DNA of 18,935 nt, from assembly GCA_011375465.1 (NCBI GenBank), contig DRZV01000056.1:1-18935 (forward strand). The letters run 5' to 3'. The stretch is from Neomoorella mulderi. Lineage in GTDB: Bacteria; Bacillota; DSM-521; Neomoorellales; Neomoorellaceae. Each line of letters begins with the position of its first letter. The first letter of the stretch is position 1. The notes under the pieces are model-generated. The model saw only the letters and a program-made list of their open reading frames with translations. It did no database searches and had not been told where the DNA came from. The position numbers and the translations under genes were made by a program. Below, in pieces: positions 8,002-15,861 of the stretch.

Positions 8002-8031
8002 TTTTTCTACAAAACCTCCGCCAAATCCTTC
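8002..8031 (-). promoter_or_regulatory. candidate sigma-H promoter for spoVS
   Basis: On the minus strand GAAGGATTT (8031-8023) fits the sigma-H -35 pattern RnAGGwwW fully. After 12 bases comes GTAGAAAAA (8010-8002), one mismatch from the -10 pattern RnnGAATww. In Bacillus subtilis spoVS is a sigma-H gene, so a matching promoter here is expected. About 70 bases separate it from the start codon. Confidence 0.5.
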
Positions 8032-8042
8032 CTCAAGACCCT

Positions 8043-8756
8043 CTAGGCCTTCTGCCTTTTAAAGAGGCGCAGGGCAGCTCTAGCCGCCTCCTGTTCCGCT
8101 TCCTTTTTGCTGCTGCCCTCTCCCGTGGCCAGAAGCCTATCCCGGTAAAACACCCCTGCCCTGTATCTCTTGGCGTGATCCGGCCCCCATTCGGCCAGTA
8201 TCCTGTAAACTACGTTTTCGGCTCCCTCCTGCTGCACCAGCTCCTGCAAGACCGATTTGCTGTCCTTCTCCCACAGCCATCCCTCCCCCTGGAGGGCATC
8301 TACCTCGGGTTCCAGCAGGGGCAGGGCAAAGCGTTTGGCCGCTTCCATCCCTCCCTGAAGGTATAGGCTTCCTATCAGGGCTTCCAGGGCATCGGCCAGA
8401 AGGGAGGGCCGTTCCCTGCCGCCTGAAACCTCTTCCCCCTGGCCCAACAGCAGCAGTTCGCCCAGGTTTATGCTTTTGGCAATCTTGGCCAAACTCTCTT
8501 TGGACACCAAAGCTGCCCTCATTTTGGTGAGGAATCCTTCTGGCAGTTGGGGGAAACGATGGTAGAGATGGTCGGCCACGATGAGGTCCAACACCGCATC
8601 CCCCAAAAACTCCAGCCTTTGATTATCCCCGGGCAATCCCTGCTCATGGGCATAAGAGGGGTGCACAAAGGCCAAATTTAGCAATTCCAGGTCCTTTACT
8701 ATTAGATTAAACTTTTTTAAAAACCGAGTCAATCTGTTTGCCCTATCTTCTTCCAA
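8043..8756 (-). CDS. rnc: ribonuclease III
   Basis: RNase III cuts double-stranded RNA, processing rRNA precursors and regulating mRNA. The catalytic signature NQRLEFLGDAVLDL is present, with the second acidic site in LLADALEALIGSLYL. The C-terminal double-stranded-RNA-binding domain (about the last 70 residues, from SVLQELVQ to KKEAEQEAARAAL) is complete. I prefer the TTG start at 8756 (LEEDRANRLTRF, 237 residues) because AAGGAGG lies 8 bases upstream. The alternative TTG at 8783 overlaps the fabF TGA stop as TTGA and adds nine residues. The gene closes the fatty-acid operon, just as rnc follows the acpP-containing fab cluster in many Firmicutes. No clear terminator was seen after it. Confidence 0.95.
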   Translation of the reverse strand: MEEDRANRLTRFLKKFNLIVKDLELLNLAFVHPSYAHEQGLPGDNQRLEFLGDAVLDLIVADHLYHRFPQLPEGFLTKMRAALVSKESLAKIAKSINLGELLLLGQGEEVSGGRERPSLLADALEALIGSLYLQGGMEAAKRFALPLLEPEVDALQGEGWLWEKDSKSVLQELVQQEGAENVVYRILAEWGPDHAKRYRAGVFYRDRLLATGEGSSKKEAEQEAARAALRLFKRQKA

Positions 8757-8779
8757 AAACCAGCCCTCCTTAAAGGGGG

Positions 8780-10015
8780 TCAAAATGCCCTCAAGGCCAA
8801 AACCACATTGTGTCCCCCGAATCCGAAGGAATTGGAAAGGGCCACCTTCACCTCAGCCCTTCTGGCCTGGTTGGGCACGTAATCCAGATCGCACTCGGGA
8901 TCGGGTTCCTCGTAGTTGATGGTGGGGGGTATGATTCCCCTCTTTATGGTCAGGGCTGTGGCTATGCATTCCACCGCTCCAGCTGCGCCCAAGAGGTGGC
9001 CGGTCATGGACTTGATGGAACTTATGGCCAGCTTGTAGGCATGGGGCCCCAGGGCCTTCTTGATGCAAAGGGTCTCCTGGCGGTCGTTTAGAAGGGTGGA
9101 GGTCCCGTGGGCGTTTATGTAGTCCACCTCCTGGGGGGCTATCCCTCCCTCCTCCAGGGCCAGGCTTATGGCTCGGGCCGCCGATTCCCCATCAGGAGCC
9201 GGGGCAGTCATATGATAGGCCTCGGCAGTGCAGCCGTAGCCCACTATTTCAGCGTATATGGGCGCTCCCCTTTTCTGGGCATGCTCCAAGGTCTCCAGTA
9301 TCAAAACCCCTGCCCCTTCTCCCAGCACAAAGCCGTCCCTCTGCCGGTCGAAGGGGCGGCTGGCCCGGAGAGGATCTTCGTTGCGGGTAGAGAGGGCTTT
9401 CATGGAGGCGAAGCCCGCCACCGCCAGGGGGGTTATGCTGGCCTCGCTCCCTCCGGTGATCATCACCTCTGCCTGCCCCCTCTGCAACACCCTGAAGGCT
9501 TCGCCGATGGCATTGGCCCCCGAGGCGCAGGCGCTGATAACGGTAAAATTCACCCCTTTGACCCCCAGGTGGATGGAGATCTGCCCTGCCGCCATATTGG
9601 CTATCATCATGGGGACGAAGAAGGCGCTGACCCGGTTAGGCCCCTTTTCCAAAAGGACCCGGTGCTGCTCTTCCAAGGTCTCCATCCCCCCTATACCCGT
9701 GGCCAATATGACCCCTACCTGGTAGGGATCCACTTCCTTTAGATCCAACCCGGCATCCTCCAGGGCCATGCGGGTGCAGGCCAGGGCATATTGGGAAAAG
9801 CGATCCATCCTTTTGGCCTCTCTCCGGTCCATGTAGAGCTCCGGGTCAAAGCCTTTAACCTCTCCTGCAAAGCGCACCGGCATTTGGCTGGCATCAAAAC
9901 GGGTTATGGGCCCTATCCCAGACCTCCCCTGGACCAGGGACTGCCAGAACTCCTCTTTATTGTTCCCCACAGGGGTTATGACTCCCACACCCGTGATCAC
10001 CACTCGCTTCAACAA
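8780..10015 (-). CDS. fabF: beta-ketoacyl-ACP synthase II
   Basis: FabF condenses malonyl-ACP with a growing acyl-ACP chain in the cytosolic type II fatty acid synthase. The Cys-His-His catalytic triad is visible in SACASGANAIGEA, NAHGTSTLLND and KSMTGHLLGAAGA; the C-terminus ends in the typical SFGFGGHNVVLALRAF. The start is not certain. The family usually begins MKR-VVITG, which points to one of two adjacent TTG codons (10015 or 10012) placed 6 or 9 bases after GGGGG; an upstream ATG at 10030 has no ribosome binding site. A G6 run inside the gene leaves the frame intact. It follows acpP after a perfect hairpin. It is the only gene here for which I read a TGA stop. Confidence 0.95.
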   Translation of the reverse strand: MLKRVVITGVGVITPVGNNKEEFWQSLVQGRSGIGPITRFDASQMPVRFAGEVKGFDPELYMDRREAKRMDRFSQYALACTRMALEDAGLDLKEVDPYQVGVILATGIGGMETLEEQHRVLLEKGPNRVSAFFVPMMIANMAAGQISIHLGVKGVNFTVISACASGANAIGEAFRVLQRGQAEVMITGGSEASITPLAVAGFASMKALSTRNEDPLRASRPFDRQRDGFVLGEGAGVLILETLEHAQKRGAPIYAEIVGYGCTAEAYHMTAPAPDGESAARAISLALEEGGIAPQEVDYINAHGTSTLLNDRQETLCIKKALGPHAYKLAISSIKSMTGHLLGAAGAVECIATALTIKRGIIPPTINYEEPDPECDLDYVPNQARRAEVKVALSNSFGFGGHNVVLALRAF

Positions 10016-10035
10016 AAGCATCCCCCACATTTTTA

Positions 10036-10059
10036 GGGAAGTCCCCGCGGGGACTTCCC
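10036..10059 (-). repeat. perfect 24-base palindrome (hairpin) between acpP and fabF
   Basis: Two 12-base arms, GGGAAGTCCCCG and CGGGGACTTCCC, meet without a spacer. On the mRNA this forms a very stable hairpin right after the acpP stop codon (10064-10062). The following bases on the minus strand are TAAAAATG, so there is no U-tract and it is not a standard intrinsic terminator. A likely role is protecting or partly ending the upstream transcript so that ACP is made in excess over FabF; this is inference. Confidence 0.8.
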
Positions 10060-10061
10060 CT

Positions 10062-10298
10062 TTAATTTTCTATCCGCTCCTTAATGTAATGTACCGCCTT
10101 GCCTATGGTGGTGAGTTTTTCCGCATCCTCATCGGGGATCTCGATGTCGAACTCCTCTTCCAAAGCCATGAGGAGCTCCACTATATCCAAGGAGTCGGCA
10201 TTGAGGTCCTCAAAGGAGGTATTCATGGTTATGGCCTCCTCTTCCACCCCCAGCTGGTCGGCCACGATGGCTTTGACCTTTTCAAAGATCTCGTCCAC
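10062..10298 (-). CDS. acpP: acyl carrier protein
   Basis: ACP carries the growing acyl chain on a phosphopantetheine attached to the serine of DSLD (Ser36). The 78-residue acidic protein has the classic helix pattern IFEKVKAIVADQLGV and ADSLDIVELLMALEEEF. Starting at GTG 10298 makes the N-terminus align residue for residue with E. coli ACP; an upstream GTG at 10307 (three residues longer) sits too close to the GGGAAGGGG site to be preferred, but the choice is not certain. Compared with the E. coli and Bacillus proteins, one residue is missing before EDL and the usual LGADSL reads LNADSL. It lies between fabG and fabF, with a strong hairpin after it. Confidence 0.96.
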   Translation of the reverse strand: MDEIFEKVKAIVADQLGVEEEAITMNTSFEDLNADSLDIVELLMALEEEFDIEIPDEDAEKLTTIGKAVHYIKERIEN

Positions 10299-10325
10299 AT
10301 GCCTCACCCCCTTCCCGGATTTGGC

Positions 10326-11075
10326 CTAGAGGGCCAAAGTTAGCCCCCCATCCACAGTGATCACCTGGCCGGTTATGTAGCTGGCCCCCGGAGAACATAA
10401 GAATAAGACCACCTCCGCCACCTCTTCCGGACTGCCCACCCTGCCCAGGGGTATCCTCTTCTCCAGTTCTTCCCTGATGTTGGGGGGTAGGGCCTGGGTC
10501 ATCTCGGTTTCGATAAAACCAGGGGCCACCGCGTTCACCAGTATGCCTCTGGAAGCCACCTCTTGAGCCAAAGCCCGGGTCAGCCCGATAAGGCCCGCCT
10601 TGGCGGCGGCATAGTTGGCCTGGCCGGGATTCCCCACCATGCCCACGATGGAGGTGATGTTGATTATGCGACCTCGGCGCTGCTTCAACATGGGCTTTAA
10701 AGCAGCCTGACAGCAGTAGAAGGCCCCCGAGAGATTAGTTCGGAGCACCTCCTCCCATTCCTCCGGAGTCATGCGGAGGGCTAAAGCGTCCCTGGTTATG
10801 CCGGCGTTGTTTATAAGCATATCTATTCTGCCAAAATATTTTAAGCACTCCTCTATCAATCTCCTGGCCCCCTGGTAATCGCCCACGTCGGCGGCCAAGG
10901 CCAACGCTTCTCCCCCAGCCCTCTTTATTTCCGCCACCACCTTTTGGGCCTTAGCTTCCTGGCACCTGTAATTCACCACCACCCGAGCCCCTTCCCGGGC
11001 CAACCTCAGGGCGATGGCCCGCCCTATGCCCCGGGAGGCACCGGTGATCACTGCCACCTGATCTTGTAATAACAT
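10326..11075 (-). CDS. fabG: 3-oxoacyl-ACP reductase
   Basis: FabG is the short-chain dehydrogenase that reduces 3-ketoacyl-ACP with NADPH. At 249 residues it is full length. The nucleotide-binding GASRGIG motif is at about 12-18, NNAG near 90, and the catalytic Ser-Tyr-Lys in ITSIVGMVGNPGQANYAAAK; the C-terminus GQVITVDGGL is typical. The start ATG 11075 follows GAGGAGG by 9 bases and lies one base after the fabD stop codon; an in-frame start at 11102 would run into fabD and was rejected. Confidence 0.97.
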   Translation of the reverse strand: MLLQDQVAVITGASRGIGRAIALRLAREGARVVVNYRCQEAKAQKVVAEIKRAGGEALALAADVGDYQGARRLIEECLKYFGRIDMLINNAGITRDALALRMTPEEWEEVLRTNLSGAFYCCQAALKPMLKQRRGRIINITSIVGMVGNPGQANYAAAKAGLIGLTRALAQEVASRGILVNAVAPGFIETEMTQALPPNIREELEKRIPLGRVGSPEEVAEVVLFLCSPGASYITGQVITVDGGLTLAL

Positions 11076-11076
11076 T

Positions 11077-12012
11077 TTATTTGGCCTCCTCGAGTTTAGC
11101 AAGGGTTTTTTCCAGGGTTTCAGGATCCTGCACCTGTAGCAGCAGCACTTCCCTGGAGATCCTCTTTAGAAGCCCGGTCAAAACATTTCCGGGCCCCACT
11201 TCTATAAATATGTCGAAACCGTCCTTTATCAGCCGGCGGATGCTGTCCTCCCACCTGACCGGGCTGTATACCTGTCTTATGAGGTTTTCCCTTATCTCCT
11301 CAGGGGTGTGGACATAGTCGGCCGTCACATTGGCCACCAGGGGAAGAGCCGGCTCCTTAATCTCGCACCGGTAGACCCAGGGGGCGAACTCCTGAGCTGC
11401 CGTCTTCATGAGGGAGGAGTGGAAAGGGCCGCTCACCGCCAGGGGGATTACCTTGGCCCCGGCCTCCAGAGACCGGGAGAGGAGCACCTCCACTGCCCGG
11501 GATTGGCCCGCCACCACCACCTGGCCGGGGCAGTTGAAATTCACCGCCTCCACCACGCCCTCCTTCACCCCCCGGCACAATTCTATAACCTTTTCCGAAG
11601 GAAGCCCCAGGATGGCCGCCATCTCCCCTCTGCCGGGAGGATAAGCCCTGGTCATGATCTCCGCCCTCCTGGCCACCAGGTTCAAGCCGTCGGCAAAGGA
11701 GAGGCTGCCTGCAGCCACCAGGGCGGTATATTCTCCCAAACTATGACCCGCTACCCCTTGGGGCTTGACCCCGTGGGAGGTGAGGACCAGATGGCAGGCC
11801 CAGCTCACTGTAAAGATGGCCGGCTGGGTGAACTCTGTGCGGGCCAGCTTTTCCTCAGGGCCTTCAAAACAGAGGCGATCTACGGGCCAACCCAAGAGGT
11901 CTGCCGCTTCCCGGAAGACCAGGGCGGCCTGAGGAAAGGCCATGGCCATCTTTTTTCCCATACCCACATGCTGGGATCCCTGTCCTGGAAAGATAAAGGC
12001 TATCTTCCCCAT
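11077..12012 (-). CDS. fabD: malonyl-CoA:ACP transacylase
   Basis: FabD moves malonyl groups from CoA to ACP, supplying the elongation steps. The 311-residue protein starts MGKIAFIFPGQGSQHVGMG and carries the nucleophile elbow GHSLGEY, the catalytic histidine in SGPFHSSLM, and EVGPGNVLTGLL near the end. The start ATG 12012 is preceded by GGAGGGGG. The stop TAA is one base from the fabG start, so translation of the two is probably coupled. The fabK stop lies 12 bases upstream. Confidence 0.97.
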   Translation of the reverse strand: MGKIAFIFPGQGSQHVGMGKKMAMAFPQAALVFREAADLLGWPVDRLCFEGPEEKLARTEFTQPAIFTVSWACHLVLTSHGVKPQGVAGHSLGEYTALVAAGSLSFADGLNLVARRAEIMTRAYPPGRGEMAAILGLPSEKVIELCRGVKEGVVEAVNFNCPGQVVVAGQSRAVEVLLSRSLEAGAKVIPLAVSGPFHSSLMKTAAQEFAPWVYRCEIKEPALPLVANVTADYVHTPEEIRENLIRQVYSPVRWEDSIRRLIKDGFDIFIEVGPGNVLTGLLKRISREVLLLQVQDPETLEKTLAKLEEAK

Positions 12013-12024
12013 TGTCCCCCTCCG

Positions 12025-12966
12025 CTAGGATGTAAACCTCTGAAGCCCTTTTATCACTTCCAAGGCTTCCTCCACGATATCCCGGATTATGGCGGCCGCC
12101 GGCTTTATTTCTTTGACCAGGGCAGAACTCTGGCCGGCCATAACCGAGCCCCACTCCACGTCCCCCTCCACAGCAGCCAGGCGAAGCTTGCCTATACCCA
12201 GTTCCTCTATCTCTTCGGGAGAAGCCCCCCGGGCGGCCATCTCCTCGTACTGGCGGGTGAGCTTATTTTTTAAAACCCGAACGTAGTGACCGGAAAACCC
12301 CGTGACCACCGTATCCCTATCCTGGGCCTTGAGGATAGCCTCTTTATAGCGGGGATGGACCTGACATTCTGTGGCGCATATGAACCGGGTTCCCATCTGA
12401 ATACCGGCAGCTCCCAGGGCCAAAGCCGCCACCAGGCCCCTGCCATCTGCTATCCCTCCTGCCGCTATCACCGGTATGGAAACCGCATCCACCACCTGGG
12501 GCACCAGGGGCATGGTGGCTATTTCCCCTATATGTCCCCCGCATTCCATGCCTTCCGCTATGAGGGCGTCCACTCCGGCCTTGGCCAGCCTCTTGGCCAA
12601 AGCTACGGAGGCCACCACCGGGATCACCTTGATCCCAGCCGCCTTTAACCGGGGCAGGTGTTTCCCCGGATTGCCGGCACCGGTGGTCACCACGGGCACC
12701 TTTTCCTGGCACACCACGTCCACCAGTTCCTCTATGTAAGGGGACTGGTAGTAGAGATTTACCCCGAAAGGCTTTTCCGTCCTCTCTTTGACCTTGAGGA
12801 TCTCCTTCCGTACCTCCTCGGGAGGAGCGCTGCCTGCTCCTATAATTCCCAGGCCTCCTGCCTCGGATACGGCTGCGGCCAGTTCTCCTGTGGCTATCCA
12901 AGCCATACCGCCCTGAAGTATGGGGTAGGTTATCCCCAGAAGGTCGCAGATTTCCGTGTGCAACAA
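12025..12966 (-). CDS. fabK: enoyl-ACP reductase II, FMN-dependent
   Basis: FabK performs the last reduction of each elongation round using FMN and NAD(P)H. The 313-residue protein is a nitronate-monooxygenase-type TIM barrel: YPILQGGMAWIATGELAAAV at the N-terminus, AEGMECGGHIGE in the middle, then IPVIAAGGIADGRG and IQMGTRF for FMN phosphate binding. Its place between fabH and fabD marks it as the cluster's enoyl reductase rather than a stand-alone nitronate monooxygenase. The start is TTG 12966, seven bases after GGGGGG; the next codon is also TTG. No fabI or fabL is present in the window. Confidence 0.94.
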   Translation of the reverse strand: MLHTEICDLLGITYPILQGGMAWIATGELAAAVSEAGGLGIIGAGSAPPEEVRKEILKVKERTEKPFGVNLYYQSPYIEELVDVVCQEKVPVVTTGAGNPGKHLPRLKAAGIKVIPVVASVALAKRLAKAGVDALIAEGMECGGHIGEIATMPLVPQVVDAVSIPVIAAGGIADGRGLVAALALGAAGIQMGTRFICATECQVHPRYKEAILKAQDRDTVVTGFSGHYVRVLKNKLTRQYEEMAARGASPEEIEELGIGKLRLAAVEGDVEWGSVMAGQSSALVKEIKPAAAIIRDIVEEALEVIKGLQRFTS

Positions 12967-12981
12967 GGCTTATCCCCCCTT

Positions 12982-13998
12982 CTATACTCCCGCTTCCGGC
13001 GGCGCCTCCAAGTTCCACCTGACCACGGCTGCGCCCCAGGTGAGACCAGCTCCGAAGGCCACCAGCACCAGATTGTGGCCCTTTCTTATCTTTCCTTCCC
13101 GATAGGCCTCGTCTAAGGCCACCGGCACAGAGGCGCTGGACATATTGCCGTAGCGGTCTAGGTTTATGTACACCTTTTCCTGGGGCAAATTTAAACGCTT
13201 GCAAGCAGCCTCTATGATGCGGATGTTGGCCTGATGGGGGATGAAATAGTCTATTTCTTCTTTTGTCAATCCTGCCCTTTCCAGGGCTCTTAGGGAAGCT
13301 TCCCCCATAATCCTCACGGCAAACTTGAACACTTCCGATCCCAGCATATGGATGGTATGGAGCTTATTCTTCACCGTATCCTCCGTGGCCGGCATTTTGG
13401 AGCCGCCGGCAGGGATATGGAGAAGAGAAGCCCCGGTGCCGTCTGCACCCAGGTGCACCCCCAAGATACCATAACCCGGCTCCACCGGGGCCAGCACCGC
13501 CGCCCCCGCGCCGTCCCCGAATAAAACACAGGTGCTCCTATCTTCCCAATTGGTTATCTTGCTGAGCACTTCGGTGCCTATGACCAGGCCCACGTTATGG
13601 GCCCCTGTGGCTATCATCTGGCTGGCCACTCCTAAAGCGTAGAGGAAGCCCGTGCAGCCGGCCAGTATGTCGAAGGCGGCCCCGCCCACGGCCCCTAACC
13701 GCTCCTGCACTACGCAGGCGGTGGAAGGAAAGAAGGCGTCAGGGGTAGCGGTGGCCACCACGATCAGGTCCACCTCTTCAGCCCTGATACCCGCCATGGC
13801 CAAGGCCCTCTCCGCCGCGGGCACCGCCAGATCAGAGGCAGCCATATGTTCTGCTGCTACACGGCGCTCCCTGATGCCGGTCCGGGTCCTTATCCATTCG
13901 TCGCTGGTATCCACCATTTTTTCTAAATCGTTGGTAAGGATCCGGGGAGGCAGATAAGATCCGGTCCCTACAATTCCCACAGGCCTTAACAGGGACAT
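12982..13998 (-). CDS. fabH: beta-ketoacyl-ACP synthase III
   Basis: FabH begins each chain by condensing an acyl-CoA primer with malonyl-ACP. The 338-residue protein has the Cys-His-Asn triad in ILAGCTGFLYAL, FIPHQANIRII and GNMSSASVPVAL, plus the FGDGAGAAVL segment. I chose ATG 13998 (MSLLRPVGIVGTGSYLPP), with AGGGGTGAG just upstream, over a longer in-frame reading that would cover 120 bases of plsX. The start overlaps the plsX end by 13 bases; fabK follows after 15 bases. The primer preference cannot be read from sequence, though branched primers are common in Firmicutes. Confidence 0.97.
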   Translation of the reverse strand: MSLLRPVGIVGTGSYLPPRILTNDLEKMVDTSDEWIRTRTGIRERRVAAEHMAASDLAVPAAERALAMAGIRAEEVDLIVVATATPDAFFPSTACVVQERLGAVGGAAFDILAGCTGFLYALGVASQMIATGAHNVGLVIGTEVLSKITNWEDRSTCVLFGDGAGAAVLAPVEPGYGILGVHLGADGTGASLLHIPAGGSKMPATEDTVKNKLHTIHMLGSEVFKFAVRIMGEASLRALERAGLTKEEIDYFIPHQANIRIIEAACKRLNLPQEKVYINLDRYGNMSSASVPVALDEAYREGKIRKGHNLVLVAFGAGLTWGAAVVRWNLEAPPEAGV

Positions 13999-14993
13999 GA
14001 GCTCACCCCTTCTGCCCCTGGCCATTCGGATAAGGCCTGGACCAACCCCTGTTCCACGCAGCGAGCAGCGGTTCTGATGGCGTTTTTGATGGCCTGGGCA
14101 TTGGAACTCCCGTGGCACACGATGCTGATACCCTTCACCCCCAGGAGGGGTGCTCCCCCGTATTCCGTGTAATCCACCTGTTTTTTAAGGCGCTTGAGGG
14201 TGGGCAGGAGCAGAAGCGCTCCTACTTGGGCCATGAGGCTTTTTCTGATTTCCTGGGCTATCATGGTGAAAAAAGCCTGGGCCAATCCCTCCCCAGATTT
14301 CAATAAAACATTGCCCACGAAACCATCGCACACGATCACGTCTACCTCGCCGGAGAAGACCTCCCTTCCCTCCACGTTGCCTATAAAATTCAAAGAAGCG
14401 GTTTTCAAAAGGGAATAGGCGGCTAGGGTGGTCTCGTTTCCCTTGGTGGGCTCGCTGCCCACGTTGAGCAGCCCCACCTTGGGGTTTTTTATGCCCAATA
14501 TCTTGTCGGCATAAAGGCTGCCCATATGGGCGAATTCATAGAGATTGTGGGGGCGGCAGTCCACATTGGCCCCGGCATCGATGAGGACCTTAGGGCCCTT
14601 CAGCGTGGGAATAGGAGTGGCGATGGCAGGCCTTTGGATCTTCCCGCAGCGGCCCAAGACCAGGAGGGCCGCCGCCATCTGGGCTCCAGTGCTGCCGGCG
14701 GACACCACGGCGTCTGCTCGCCCCTTCTTTACCAGGCGGGTGGCCAGCAATATAGAAGCCTCCCGCTTCCGGCGCAGGGCCAAGGCAGGGGCTTCTTCCA
14801 TACTGACGGACTGGTCTGTATGGACTATCTCCACTGGAAGGTGGTGGGGGGGCCTTTCCCACACCTTTTCGATGGCAGCCCTATCCCCCACCAGGATGAT
14901 CTCTCCTATGCCTTCTTGAGCAGCCAGCAAGGCTCCCTTTACGATCTCCCCAGGAGCGTGATCGCCCCCCATGGCGTCCACGGCTATGCGCAA
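13986..14993 (-). CDS. plsX: phosphate acyltransferase PlsX
   Basis: PlsX converts acyl-ACP to acyl-phosphate, which PlsY uses to start phospholipid synthesis, so it links the fatty-acid cluster to membrane formation. The 335-residue protein opens with the hallmark MRIAVDAMGGDHAPGEIVKG and contains VSAGSTGAQMAA, IDAGANVDCRP, GLLNVGSEPTKGNE and VCDGFVGNVLLKSGEG. The ATG at 14993 overlaps the fapR end by 10 bases. The fapR-plsX pair and the order plsX-fabH-fabD-fabG match FapR-controlled operons known in Bacillus. The gene contains a run of seven G (on the plus strand, near 14845-14851) with no frame loss, useful when judging the smc lesions. Confidence 0.97.
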   Translation of the reverse strand: MRIAVDAMGGDHAPGEIVKGALLAAQEGIGEIILVGDRAAIEKVWERPPHHLPVEIVHTDQSVSMEEAPALALRRKREASILLATRLVKKGRADAVVSAGSTGAQMAAALLVLGRCGKIQRPAIATPIPTLKGPKVLIDAGANVDCRPHNLYEFAHMGSLYADKILGIKNPKVGLLNVGSEPTKGNETTLAAYSLLKTASLNFIGNVEGREVFSGEVDVIVCDGFVGNVLLKSGEGLAQAFFTMIAQEIRKSLMAQVGALLLLPTLKRLKKQVDYTEYGGAPLLGVKGISIVCHGSSNAQAIKNAIRTAARCVEQGLVQALSEWPGAEGVSSCPC

Positions 14994-15571
14994 GGATCCC
15001 CGCCTCCATTTTTCTTTGGAGTTTTTATGATGAACTGCCCCTTAAAAACCAGCTCCTGCCCCACCCGGGAATATACGGACACCAGACAAGAGGTCTCCCG
15101 CTTCACCTTCACCACCGCCTTGGCGATGACCCTCTCCCCCATCTTTACCGGACGTCTGTAGCGGACCCGGGCACTGCTGGTCAGCATCACCTCTTCCCCC
15201 ACGGTGGCTAAAGCCAAAGAATGGGCTTGGGCGAAAAGATAATGGCCCCGGGCCACCCCTGTGGGCTGGATCAGCATCTCCGGAAGGACTTCCAGGATGG
15301 AGATGCCCATCACCCCGGGCTGGAGCTCCACCAGTTCTCCCACCAGTTCCGCCTCGGTAACCCCCCTCATGCGGGAACGGGCTTCCTGGGCCATGGCCAT
15401 GATGCGCTCCCTCACCTCGGGGATCCCCAGAGCCAGCCGATCCAGGCGTATGGTGGGGACGCTGACCTTGAATCTCCGGGCCAGCTCCTCATCGGTGGCA
15501 AAGGGGTTGCTCTGCAAATAGCGGCGCAAGGCCTCTTGCCTCTCCTCCCTTTTCCCCTTGCGTCCAGCCAA
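14984..15571 (-). CDS. fapR: malonyl-CoA-responsive lipid synthesis repressor FapR
   Basis: FapR represses fatty acid and phospholipid genes until malonyl-CoA binds it. The 195-residue protein has an N-terminal DeoR-like helix-turn-helix (FATDEELARRFKVSVPTIRL) and a C-terminal hot-dog effector domain (ARGHYLFAQAHSLALA, LTSSARVRYRRPVKMGERV). The best start is TTG 15571: AGAGGTGA lies five bases before it. An in-frame GTG at 15580 is part of that same ribosome binding site and is less likely. It is the first gene of the lipid operon, so it likely controls itself and the downstream genes through the inverted repeat upstream. Confidence 0.95.
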   Translation of the reverse strand: MAGRKGKREERQEALRRYLQSNPFATDEELARRFKVSVPTIRLDRLALGIPEVRERIMAMAQEARSRMRGVTEAELVGELVELQPGVMGISILEVLPEMLIQPTGVARGHYLFAQAHSLALATVGEEVMLTSSARVRYRRPVKMGERVIAKAVVKVKRETSCLVSVYSRVGQELVFKGQFIIKTPKKNGGGDPCA

Positions 15572-15587
15572 AAAATTCACCTCTTAT

Positions 15588-15610
15588 CTGGTACCTATTG
15601 ATATTACCAG
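15588..15610 (-). promoter_or_regulatory. candidate FapR operator
   Basis: Inverted arms CTGGTA and TACCAG flank 11 bases, just downstream of the predicted transcription start of fapR. Position and symmetry suit self-repression by FapR, which binds a short inverted repeat near its promoters. The arms are spaced differently from the compact Bacillus site as I recall it, so this is a candidate only. Confidence 0.35.
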
Positions 15611-15621
15611 GCCATAACAAT

Positions 15622-15650
15622 AGTATAACGGCTGGAGAAGTTCTGGGCAA
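15622..15650 (-). promoter_or_regulatory. candidate sigma-A promoter of the fapR operon
   Basis: TTGCCC (15650-15645, 4 of 6 to the -35 consensus) is followed after 17 bases by TATACT (15627-15622, 5 of 6 to the -10). The -35 overlaps the U-rich tail of the rpmF terminator. The start of transcription would lie near 15615. Confidence 0.6.
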
Positions 15651-15680
15651 GAAAAATAACCGGCTAAGCCGGTTATTTTT
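15645..15680 (-). terminator. intrinsic terminator of rpmF
   Basis: Two perfect 14-base arms, AAAAATAACCGGCT and AGCCGGTTATTTTT, surround a single base at 15666. On the minus strand the hairpin is followed by TTATTTTTCTTG. The rpmF stop codon (15675-15673) lies inside the first arm. The symmetry means it could act in both directions. Confidence 0.92.
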
Positions 15681-15861
15681 CTTCTGCCACCTCCAGCACC
15701 GGGCGGCCTTTATAGTAGCCGCAGTGGGGGCAGGCCCGGTGGCTCAGCTTCAGCTGATGGCAGTGGGGGCATTCCACCAGGTTAGGGGGAGCGATCTGCA
15801 GCCATTGAGAACGCCTTTTGTTCTTCCTAGCCTTCGATACCCGCCTTTTAGGTACTCCCAT
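15673..15861 (-). CDS. rpmF: 50S ribosomal protein L32
   Basis: L32 is a small protein of the large ribosomal subunit. The 62-residue product starts MGVPKRRVSKARKNKRRS and keeps the zinc-binding form with two CPHC motifs (VECPHCHQLKLSHRACPHCG). I placed the start at ATG 15861, where the family begins, with GGTGGAGAGG immediately before it, rather than 60 bases upstream. The gene overlaps the end of yceD by 14 bases; yceD-rpmF followed by the fap/fab genes is a very common order in bacteria. Confidence 0.97.
   Translation of the reverse strand: MGVPKRRVSKARKNKRRSQWLQIAPPNLVECPHCHQLKLSHRACPHCGYYKGRPVLEVAEEK

Noticed and set aside
9107..9742. Long plus-strand open frame of 211 codons opposite fabF
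   Set aside because: It is the complement of a well-supported gene in GC-rich sequence, has no recognisable domain and is most simply a shadow. The same applies to other long plus-strand frames, for example 11308-12273, 14526-15161 and 17129-17848.
12344..13204. Minus-strand 286-codon open frame overlapping fabK and fabH
   Set aside because: It is a different frame of the same strand, rich in Gly, Arg and Ser as expected for shifted GC-rich coding DNA. FabK and FabH explain this region fully.
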